NCBI GenBank assembly: GCA_963966185.1
Contig: CAWZYM010000100.1
Coordinates: 185,001-249,000, forward strand
Reading direction: 5' to 3'
Length of the DNA stretch: 64,000 bases
Source of the DNA: Rhabditoides inermis
Taxonomy: Eukaryota; Nematoda; Chromadorea; Rhabditida; Rhabditidae
Shown here: positions 24,117-35,823 of the stretch, in pieces
How positions within the stretch are numbered: position 1 is the first letter of the stretch
Layout of the letters: every line of letters begins with the position of its first letter
Program-made: the position numbers and the translations under genes
Notes under the pieces: model-generated
The model's database searches: none
What the model was told of the DNA's origin: nothing
The model's input: only the letters and a program-made list of their open reading frames with translations

Positions 24117-27100
24117 CACTCTAGTCGAGTGACTGTCTGCAGGTCACCCCGGTGAACTGTTCGGTGTGGTCCCCTATCAACTGGGACCACCTGCACGGTG
24201 TGTTCACGCAGCTGAGCGGCGCGAGTCGGCGGGTGGCCAAGATGGTCGGGGTGAGCGAGAGGTTCATCCTCGAGCGACTACAGGGCAGGGCGATTCCCGA
24301 CGGGGACAGGAATCTGCAGGTGAGATCTTGTGTGAATGGTACCCTTTAGAAAAGGATAGTCACCGATTCAAGAGAGGCGGTGTGTGAAGTATTCAAGTAC
24401 CTCGTTTTGTGAATGGGATCAAGACAAGAGTGTGAAATACAGTGCGCAATGATCATGGTGAGCGTTTCAGTTGCACGTGCGCTTCTTCTCTTCCCTGGCT
24501 CTGTTCGATCTGGTGGCGGAGACTCCCCTTTCCGAAGTGGCGGATAGATTCCGCGTCAACCGAGGGGCACTGCAGGTGCGCTGGGTTCCTTTGCGTTTCA
24601 AAGGCGGGGTTACTTCATGTTGCAAGGGGAATATCGAGTTATAATATATTACTGAATATTATTATATTCATTATTATTATATTCATATTATATATTATTA
24701 TATTATGAATATTATATTACTGAATATAATATATTATTGAATATATTACTGAATGTTTCAAAACGTGGTCTTTTTGAATACCACGTTCGAAGTTATTCAA
24801 ATTGAGATGATAGTTCAATGTGTTTTGAAGCTATTGGTACTGCGAGGTAGTTGGAAGGCGATTCGGGAGTGTTTGTGGAGACTCGCCTCTCTTTCCAACA
24901 ACGAATGTGTGGTGTGAATCAATGAGTGGTAAAACATCAAAAGAAAAAAGTGGAAAGGTTAAAAAGTAAATGAATGGTAAACAAGAACATGAATAAACAA
25001 GACCGCAATTTCTTTCGAAACGAGTGACCGACCCGTTGCAGGCCCTTCAGCAGCAGTCTGCCACCTATGCCGCTATGGTCGTCGCGTTCTGCTCCCGTCT
25101 GGGATGGACCTACCTCAAGACGCTCCTCGATGGGTGAGTGACTGTATCCGTCTTTGCAATGATTACGATAAAGATCATTGTGATGATTATGATAATAACA
25201 TCAATTAACAAGAAAAATGGTCAGGTTCGCCTCGCGCTTGGCGTTCGGTGTGCGTCCGGAGCTGACCGAGCTGGTGCGGCTGGCGGGTGTGGACGGGGCG
25301 AGGGCGCGCGGCTTCCACGAGAGCGGCATTACGAGTATAGGTGGGTAGTCATCGCCGTGGTGGCTGCTGCGATAGTTACGATTTTTGTTACCATTAGTCG
25401 CTGTCGTGACATTTTAGATTTGCGACAATAGTAGTATGAGTGTACGAGACTGGTTTTGTTATTGTATCTCTTTCCAGCGCAACTCGCTCAGTCGTCCCTC
25501 CGCGACATTCGCCAAGTGCTCGTCTCGTCTGTGCCGTTCCAGAGGTGAGTGTATCTGCGCTTTCCTCGCTTGCAACTCGAATACGGTGCTCTAACCGTCT
25601 GACTCTCTTTTTTCTTCGTAGCAAGCTGACTTCTTTCGATCTACCGCACAGAGCGTCTACTGGAAGGTGTTTGTCCTTTTTTGGACCTCGACGAGCGAGT
25701 CATTTGGACGATTTGCCACACCCGAGACAATTGCGACAAATCGAGCGATTGATAGTACGTCCATAATTGGCAAAGAGACTCGAGTCGCAAGGTCAGAGAG
25801 AGTGCGCGAATCATCGCGCGTCTCACTGTAACAATACGGGGGATACGGTAATTAGAAATGGGGATACGGTAATTAGACGCCGGTGTAGGGTATCGCGCAA
25901 CAAGGAGAGCAGCCTGGGATAGAGGGGAGGGGTGGTAATTGCGATGAATGTGTCTAATTATAATTACCGTAATCCAATTTGTTGGGGGGGGGCGGTTTGG
26001 GGCATAAGGTAGGGGGTCGACGGAAGCTGGTGGGTATTGTTGCGCAATGACAGAAAGCTAATGGTTGTGGCTGACTTGCTCTGTGGGCCAATATGCATTT
26101 AGTGCGTTGATTTCATTAAATAACACGGATGATCCTCCGTGAGAACAGCTGGGCACGCACGATGAACCCCCACTTGGCCATCAACAACGCTAGCTTGAGG
26201 ATTGAATCTAGAGCGGGTGGTGCAATTGTGGAACTGTAGATGTGCATAATGTCTGCACTTTTCCTGCATAGATCATGTTAACTCTGATTTCTGGGGAGAG
26301 TGCGGTTGTACCGGGTCGCAGGGATACGGACCGACGACAGGGGCTGCTGTGCCGCCCGATCATCTTATTGGATGTCCTTCTATCCCGTGTTTTCACCACA
26401 AATGCATATGAATAAAACTATTATTAATTGATTTTGAGCTGCAAAAAACAAGAATTTCGGAATCGCAAACAGGATTGTGCCATGATCATGATCGAAATTT
26501 CTCGTCCGCCGAGCAAAACGACTTTTCAGTGACGCAGCGAACGACGGCAGAGGGGAGTGGCTGTTCGGAGAGGCGCGACTGCCACTGGACGAAGCAGCGG
26601 TCGAGTGCAAGCGAAGGGCCATAGACATGCTCAGACAGCAGATACGGTAGGCGGTGTACTGTATGTGTACTGTAAGTACTGGTTTGGGCGAGATGCAGCA
26701 GATACGGTAAGCGGTTGGGGTATGTTAGAGGGTACTGTAGGTACTTGCTCGGGTAGCGTACGGTGTAATTTGGGTGTACTGTATGCGTACGGTTTGTGTA
26801 GGGTGTGATACTTCAGTGATCTCGGCATCGAAACGAGAACGCAGTTGGTGATGGAGGAAGAGAAGGAGGCGGTGGTAGAGCAGAGAGAGAAGGATCAGAC
26901 GGAGAAAGAGAAGACGCAGGATCAGAAAGAGCAGAAAAAGGGAGGAGCCGATGACAAGGAGAATCTACTGGGCGAGAGTGCGCTCATGGAGAATCTCGAG
27001 AAGGTGTCGTTTCTCATTTTCATCGATAATCATTGCAATACAGAACGACTCTCTTGCCGTGCCCAGATCGCCACTGTCGGAGAGGACGCAGTCGAATACG

Positions 27101-28857
27101 GTGAGAGGAGAGAGAGAGAGAGAGAGAGAGGGAGGGAGGGAGGAGAGAGGGAGAGAGAGAGGAGAGAGAGAGGGGGGAGAGAGAGGGGGGAGAGAGAGGG
27201 AGAGAGAGAGGGAGAGAGAGAGAGAGGGGAGAGAGAGGGGAGAGAGAGGGAGGGGAGAGAGAGAGGGGGAGAGAGAGGGAGAGAGAGAGAGAGAGGGAGA
27301 GAGAGAGAGAGGGAGAGAGTCGTCTTCAGATGAGCACCCGGTCGCAGCCCGCCACCTCCTCCTGCTCCCTCCGCCCGACGGCCGACGACAGCATGGATAT
27401 GTTCGACGAGTCGGCAGATCAGGTCAGCATTTCAATCAATCATTTATCCAGAATCGCTATATCCTGACTATACAACAAGTGCATACGGTACACATCAATC
27501 AATCAATCGTTAATCAGATTCGCTATATCCTGACTATACAACAAGGTCAGCATAATAGTATTGATAATCAATGTATTAATACGCATAATAAACATATTTA
27601 AAAGAGGTCAGCACTCCCTCCCATTATCGTTTCCTACCATGTCTACTGTCTATGGGCCATGGATGGTATGGCTCGAAACCGTTCGGCCTCTGACTTATCG
27701 CAGCGTCCTTGGAATGCCGCCGAATCTCTAACATGCATGGCGAAACTTTGGCGATTTCGCAATAACGTTCATTCAGGGCCACGACGCGACCGAATCGGTG
27801 GGTGCGCTGGTCGATAAGCAGAAAGAGGAGGAGGAGGAGGAGAAGGGAGATGTGTTCGAGGCTACCATCGACCGGGGAGGAGAGGAGAAGAAGGAGGAGG
27901 AGGAGGAGGAAGATGCTGTGGTGGAGGACTTGGAGCAGAGTCTCATCAAGGTAAAATTGAGGGCGGCGCGCAGCGCCGCCCGTTTGTCTTGATCTTTGAC
28001 GCGCGCAGCGCGTCACCCCCAAGACTTGCGCACGCTCTCTGCGCGCTCTCTCTTTCTCGTGCGATTAGAGACTAGAGCCAGAATGGGGAGCCGGCCTGAA
28101 ATCAAATGGATCGATCGGTGAGGAGAGGGCCAGTGAGAGCGCTCGGCAGTTAAAGAACGTGCGAATAGCGGAGGAGCAGAGCAGTGCGAGTGAGGCTGCT
28201 TTGATCTCTGTGCCACAACTTGCCAATTCTAACAGTAATACTACCATTAACATAATATAATAAGGAAGATCAGTTTAACGCACTCGGCTCTGCAATTACA
28301 ATTCATGACCGAGGTTTCAGTGGCTCAAAATCTAATGAAGTGGGTTTTATAAGATACGCATGTGCATACATAAATGATTCTAAAAGCAACATTCGAATTC
28401 ATTTGCAAACATTCGCAAAACAAACTGGCAGTTTGTTTTGCGAATGTTTTATACGAGAAGATCGAACGCGCCTGGTTAGTACCAAGTACCAGTACGCCCT
28501 CACCCTACCACTTTAGATATTCGACATCATGATGAAACTTCTTTGAGAATATGGGGTGGCTAGCGCAGTGGAAAGGTGAGGTGAGAATCGAGTTCACCTA
28601 CATGCCATTTGGCAAGCACAGGCGGTCAAATTATATTTTTAGAACGGGAGAGAGTATAGTGTAGGGAAAGAAGACAGTAAAGAAGAGAGTAGTACTTTCT
28701 GTTCAAACAATTTTTTTCACATAACTGTATCTTGAAAGTCGCAGTGACTACTGCAGATGTGAGAATAGAAGAGTAGACAGAAGGTACTATAGTATGTACT
28801 GTCTCTAGAAAGTTGTTGTCACCGCAGCGGGGACGTGAAAGTATACAAGAGAGAATA

Positions 28858-28909
<52 letters not shown>

Positions 28910-31381
28910 AGAGAGAAAAGAGGAGAGAGAAGAAGTCGCAGTGATAGTGGTTACTGCAGATGTGAGAGTGAGAGTGGAAGAGGTGACAAGAGGTGAAAGT
29001 ATACAGAAGAAAACATAGTAATGTCTCTAGAAAGTTGTTGTCACAGTAGAAGAACAAGATGCAGTAGACAAAATATATATTCTTATAAATAAAATAAAAA
29101 AAAACTTATAAATATATATATTCTTATATATAATACTGAGAGAGAAAGAGAAAGAGAGAAACAGATAGCGAAACAGTGGGAGAGGGAGAAGAAAGAGGAG
29201 AGATAGGGGAGAGTAGAACTGTGTCGAGGAGAGAGGGAGAGAGAGAGAGGGGGCAGGGGAGGAGGAGGGAGATAGGATGGAAAGTAGACAGAACAGTGTA
29301 GAGGAGAAAGAGATGGGGCGGTGTACATCTGTGAAACATAAAATAAGTGAAAAAGAAGTAGGAGAGATAGAGATAGTTAGAAAAGACAAAAATTAAGCTA
29401 CATATACAAAATACATAGAACTTGAACACTTTAACTACAACCATTGCGTGTATGTATCTTCGCAAGAGTCATTAGAGAGCAATCAACTATCAAACAAGCA
29501 AGACGAACTATTCTTCTATTTTTCTATTTTTGTATACCTAGTGCGAAGGCGCGCGACAGCGCGCCGGAGCGCTAGTTTCAAACCAGTGAATATTACTATG
29601 TAGATGTAGTAGTGTTGTATAAAGGGGGTTCTTAGCTACTCGGCAGACCCTAACGCTTGTTCGGACCTCTGCGCTCTCCGTGAAAGCACACTATTTCGTA
29701 TTCCACTCGCGTGTTCGAGCCTCTATCGCATCGATAGACCCAAACGGGAGCGTTTGACCCTAACGAATCCCCATTACAATCCGAGCGATAGAGGGTTGTT
29801 AGAAGGTTGATAGAGGCTCGCCTATGTTCGAGGCACCCTCTATCAACCTTCTATCACCCCTCTATCGAGCCTCGAACGCGCTTCGATCAAGGTTCCTGCT
29901 TGGGTCTATCGATGCTATAGAGGCTCGAACACGCGAGTGGAAGACGAAACAGTGTGTTTTCACGGAGATCGCAGAGGTCCGAACAAGCGTTAGGGTCTAC
30001 CGAGTAGCTAAGAACCCCCTTAAGTTATTTGTATTTTCAATCATAACATTCTGACTAGTGAATTTGTAATATGTATGTTTTATTTTCATAATTCACGAAT
30101 GTGAAAAAAATTTCTTCAAAATTTGAGAAAAGGACATCCATTCTCTTTCGAAAAGTACGTAAGTAAAGAGAAGAGGTTTGTCTGGATCTGATTCAACAAA
30201 AGCACATGCATAAAACATAAAAACTCTTTGCAGCTGACTAAAATATCAAAACAAACCTGCTCTTTCGAGTTTATGAAAAAGAACATAAATATTATGCATT
30301 ATATTAATTTATTTATAGTAAATTATAATAAAAATTTGGCCTATTTCACTTTTTTTTATATTTTTATTTTTATTCATACATAGTTATGGTAGCGATACAA
30401 TATGGTTGAAATGCGCGGTACAGAACTAAGAGGAGTTTCGACAGGGTTCTGAGGCTACTCGATCCTTGCCAAGACGATGCGCAGACAGACCAAGGGATTT
30501 CCTGCCCCCAGACACTGTTGACTGTTGACACAGTCACCTTAGATTATATATTTTAATGTTTAAAAACATATTTTAGAGTGATTCGAAAGAGCAGGTTTGT
30601 TTTGATATTTTAGTCAGCTGCAAAGAGTTTTTATGTTTTATGCATGTGCTTTTGTTGAATCAGATCCAGACAAACCTCTTCTCTTTACTTACGTACTTTT
30701 CGAAAGAGATTGGATCTTTTTTAAAATTAGAATTTGATTTCAAGCGGACAATTACGTTGTTTTAGTCCGCTCAGTCGCAGCGTGTCTATGCGAGTCAACT
30801 CCTCTCACAGAGGGCGGAGTCTGAGGAGGCGGGACATGACATGGTTGAGGAGGAGAAGGCGAGGATGGATTCGCTTGCGGATGATCTGGCCGACTCGTTT
30901 AACGAGACGCTCGAGATATGCTACAGTCGCAAGGTGCCGCCCACCGAAGTCCCGCCCATGTTCGCGGCTCCAGTCGTGCCGGCGGTTCTGTCGCAATCTG
31001 CCAAGACACCCTCGGAGCTCTATGTGAGTTGGTGTAATGTCGTTAAGAAGAGTTATAGAAATTCAGAATATTTATCTCGAATCAAGTAGCACAATATTGA
31101 ACAATCCAGGATTCTTTCGATGAGTCACTGGTGATAGAGAGAGTTCCTGGGAGTGGCAGACGGCGATCAACTCGGCTGAGTATTCTACAGAGGGATGGGC
31201 AGGTGTGTGGATGTGCATCTCTCTCTCTCTCATCACGATCTTCTAGCTGCCCCTCTCTCCTCTGGCCACATCAACTGCGATCGAGCATTCTCCCGGAAGG
31301 AAAGATGCCAAGTTCAACTTTCACGTGAGTAGACGAGAGAGAGAGATAGAGAGAGAGAAAGAGAGAGAGAAAGAGAAAGAG

Positions 31382-31427
<46 letters not shown>

Positions 31428-33103
31428 TTCAGGACTCGTTCGACGATACGGTGGTGTTCGAGCGAGTCGCGCCGTCGATGAGTGTTGGGCCGAGTGCCGC
31501 GAGTGCGTCCGCCTCCAGTACGCAAGGTGGGACGGGGATGGATAGGTGTTCGTAGAACTAACTGCCCAGAAACAAGGATGTTGGGTCAGGATGTTGGGTC
31601 ACCACTATATGTCAATTGAGTATATCAATAGTTACCGTGAACACTTAATTAATTAATTTATACGGTTGCATAATAACACGTGAAAAAGAAAAAGTATGAT
31701 ACAACAAAACAAAGTTAAATGGGGAGCCACCGTTTGAAAGCAGCAGGGGAAGCCGCCCCCAGGGGAGCGGCAGACGGGGTCGTTGAGGTAAGACATCTAC
31801 TATGATACAGCGAAACAAGAGAGAAAGATTTACAGACTCGCACGTTCCAAACGCGCTCTCTGATTGATAGCCTAAATCTGGGAAGAACGAGCTTGGGAGC
31901 ACCGAACCTATCAGTCATAAATAGGAAGAAACTAGATGCGTCAACCTCCACGAAGCCATTAAGTACCTTGTAGAGCATCACGATGTCGTTGATGTGGCGG
32001 CGCTTCTCGAGTGACTGTAACTGGAAAACCCCGTTGCGTTGTTCTGGAGACGCATCGAATCCGAGTGACGTTGTGCGCGCGAAGACGACCCGTGTGTAGT
32101 AGTTCTGCACGCGCTCGAGTAGTACGATAGACGTCTTGTCCGATGGATTGAACACACACGTGCCGTACTCCAAGAGTGGTCTCACGTAGGTGGTGTAAAT
32201 GTTGATGAGCATCTGCCTGTCAGAGGAGACGATCGAGCGAAGAATGGTGTACGCCCTGTTGTACGCCTTCGAGTAGATGATGCGACAGTAAACTGCTTGC
32301 AGACCACGACCAGTCGTCGGACATGTTCGAGACGTCGGCGAGCGAGCAGCCGGAGCAGCAGCCAGAGCCGCCGAGGACGGTGCTCAAGAGAGTGCGGTGC
32401 GTTGTGTGGCATCAAACTGCACAAGTTACAAATACTCATGTGTATCATTGTGACACACATACTGTCCATCGCATCAGAATCATTGATCCAAACTAGCCAT
32501 GAAAAATCCACACAATCATCACGAATCAAGCAAGCCTTTTATCGCCTTTTCACTTGAAAGTTGCAGGCGCAGCGAGACGGTGCAGGTGTGGTCTCCCACC
32601 GCGGCGAGTCCGCTCGGCAAGCAGCCGCGGAGGTCCGGCTGGCGCATAGAGGACCCGTGCCGCTCGCGCGCCGCCTGGCGACAGCTGATGGAGAGCAGTG
32701 AGCAGTGGCGGAGGGTGGCCGTCAGAGTCGGCGAGGAGCACGGCAGGCCCGTGGGCGTGGCGCTGTGCGCAGGGAATCAGACGGTGTGGATTCCACTGGC
32801 TGAGAGCGCCCCGGGAACTGCCAGTCAGGAGCGGATGCATCCCTCGCATACCCCACTCGACTCGATTTCGATGAGTGAGAGGAAGGAGTTTGTGGAGGAT
32901 GTTCTTCAAAGATGCCGGGTTGTTGCTCACCACGCCATCGACACGTCCTTCCACCTGCAGCACATGGGAGTGCGCGTCGACAAGGTGGGCGGGGCTGGGA
33001 GGGGCGGAACCATGGCTGTTTTAGGTGTGTTCGGAGGAGGGCGAGCCGGAGTGGGTGTGCGTCGCGTACCTCGCGTTTCTGGCTATGATGAGGTAAGAGA
33101 GAT

Positions 33104-33146
<43 letters not shown>

Positions 33147-34093
33147 TCCCTGCAGATCAGGGGAGCAGTGTCTGTCTCCGTCACAGCTGGCCACTCGCTG
33201 GACGTGGCCCGATGGAGTCGCGCAGGCACTACAGTCAGGTTGGGGGAGGGGGAAGGGATTCACATCATCAAATCCTATTCGTTCATTCGGAATCACAAAC
33301 ATGATCATGGACCTGAAATGAGGCAATATGGAGTTCACACCATCACACAACCACACCACCACAATTTAGCGCAACCACACTATTCTCTACGACTGATTAT
33401 GTTGATGGTGTGGTAGTATGGTGGTGTGGGTTGTGTGAGTGGTGTGATGGTGTGATGGTGTGGTGGTGTGATTTCCTATATGTGGTGTGGGTGGTGTGGT
33501 GGTGTACAGGAGTGGAGGTGTGGGTTGTGTGAGTGGTATGATGGTGTGATGGTGTGGTGGTGTGATGGTGTGATTTCCTATTCGCCCTAAATGATCGTAG
33601 GTTTTTGCGCCGACCGGAAGGAAGATGCTGGTTCACTTTGATGTCAGAGAGGAATTGATTTACAACAACTGGAGGGGGCGAGTTTTCAGGCAGTGCTCGC
33701 ATCCGCGCTTCGGCCGAGGCGTTTGTGGCCGAGGGTGTGGAGGCCAAGGTTGGATCTCTCTGTATCTCTCTCTCTCTCTATCTCTATCTCTCTCTCATTC
33801 AATCTACTAAATCACATCATTTATATCGCATTTCATGAACACATTCTAGTGTGCATGGACCTCAGATTTTATATGGAAACGAGTCGGGAGATGAACTGAG
33901 CTGATTATTCCAGCTCTACCCCCTGGCGGAGAAGGCGTCCACCCTCGCGTCCGTCCGCCTGGAGATGAAGATGATAGGTGTGGTGGAGCAGATATGTGCC
34001 GCCGGATTCGCATTCGACTCGCACCTGTGTGCGACCAAGTGCGAGGAGATACGCGCAGAGATGACGAGGTGGGGAGAGAGGGGAAGAGAGAAG

Positions 34094-34134
<41 letters not shown>

Positions 34135-34703
34135 GCTTGCAGGCTTGAGGCGGAGGCGACTCGTCTCGCCGGCGCTCCTCTGCAGATGGAATCGTCTGCG
34201 AGTGTGGCCGAAGTGCTCTTCACTCGCCTCCGCCTGCCCTATCCCGGCGGAGCGAGCACCAACAAGAAACACCTGCCTACAAACAAGGTATTCGTTTTAT
34301 ATACTTATTTTCAATATCTAGACTCTTTTCAGGCCGTGCTGGAGAAACTGCTGGATCTTCACCCTCTGCCGCGAGTCATTCTGATGTATAGGCGACTCGC
34401 CCATGCTATATCCGTTAGTACAGAATTCGTTTGATTACCGACTTCTTCGTTAGAGTAATTTTGAAAAGAGTGAGAGAGATTTATTTAGTTAGTTAGAGGG
34501 AGAGAGACAGCGACAGAGACAGAGAGACAGACAGAGACAGAGAAAGAGAGAGACAGAGAGAGTACGTGGTCCCTCTTTTCCAGGCCTCCCTGGTTCCTCT
34601 CTCGCAGAGTGTGCGCTCGTCGACCGGCCGCATCCACTGCCGCCTACAGCTGGCCACCCAGACAGGCCGACTGCTCAGCCATTCGCCCAACGTACAGGTA
34701 CTC

Positions 34704-34746
<43 letters not shown>

Positions 34747-34843
34747 CTCTCGCTCTTTTTCATTTGCTCTCGTCTCTCTCTAACATGCAGGTACTGGTCT
34801 CTCTCTCTCCCTTCTCTCTCCCTTCTCTCTCTCCTCCTTCTCC

Positions 34844-34876
<33 letters not shown>

Positions 34877-35782
34877 ACCTCCCTCTCTTCCAGAACGTGG
34901 GCAAGGAGGAGTTGCTGGCTGGCTTCAGCGTGCGCAGTCTCTTTCGAGCCGGTGAGGGGCGGTGTCTGGTGGCCGCCGACTATTCGCAGCTCGAGTTGCG
35001 CGTCCTCGCCCATCTATCCGCCGATCCCACCCTCATTCGACTGCTCAATCAGACTGGTGAGTAGGGGAGAGGGAGAGGGAGGAGGGAGATATCTTGCAGA
35101 CTCGGACATGTTCTCCGACCTGGCCATCGAGTGGAAGCAGACGCGGACGGTCGTCAAGCAGCTGTGCTACGGTAAGAGTGTCATACGGCTACCGTATACC
35201 CATGATGCGCAGGTATCATCTATGGAATGGGCGCGCAGTCGCTGTCGGAGACGATCGGATCGACGCGCGAGGAGGCGCAGCGTCTCATCCAGGGATTCTT
35301 CAAGTCGTTTCCCAGTGAGTGGAGGGCTGATGGGTTTGATAGAAGTTCAAGTAGTGGTTAGTCTGTTCAAGTCCTCTTTGCAATTTCGTGTTTTGATGTT
35401 GGGGCTGTTTCGAATAATGTGACCACACCTTTACCTGTAAGTTCCTATTAATTCCGTATTACAGAAGTGCGCACCTACATCTACGAAACGCAGGACAGGG
35501 GAGCGCGACTGGGATATGTAGAGACTGTGATGGGTGGGTGGAGAGAAGGGAGAGAGAAGGGAGAACGAGGGAAAGGGATGTTGCAGGTAGGAAGCGCCTT
35601 GGAGTGTCGCGCGGTCGGCAGGAAGATCGGGCGAGGGACGACCGACAGAACACCAACTACACCATACAGGTGGGAGGAGAGAGTGGATAGGCAGAGACAA
35701 GGAGAGTTCAGGGAACGGCGAGTGAGATCTTCAAGACGGCCATTGTGCGGCTCCATCCCAGACTGAAAGGTGAGAGAGAGAT

Positions 35783-35823
<41 letters not shown>

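Noticed and set aside
23488..24196. Open frames of over 190 codons on both strands (LCLCLC, SLSLSL, RDRDRD, RQRQRQ)
   Set aside because: They are translations of the TCTCTG hexamer array inside a POLQ intron; every frame of such a repeat is open.
28540..28625. Possible tRNA gene (TGGCTAGCGCAGTGG)
   Set aside because: Only an A-box-like part is present; no B box, T arm or acceptor-stem pairing could be found.
32499..33416. 305-codon plus-strand ORF as a stand-alone gene
   Set aside because: Its useful part is POLQ exon 32567-32984 in frame; the ends run into introns with GA and GTGG repeats.
34781..34803. True exon ending at 34790
   Set aside because: The match to the previous exon end is only about 20 bases, and joining 34697 to 34894 keeps the polymerase reading frame.
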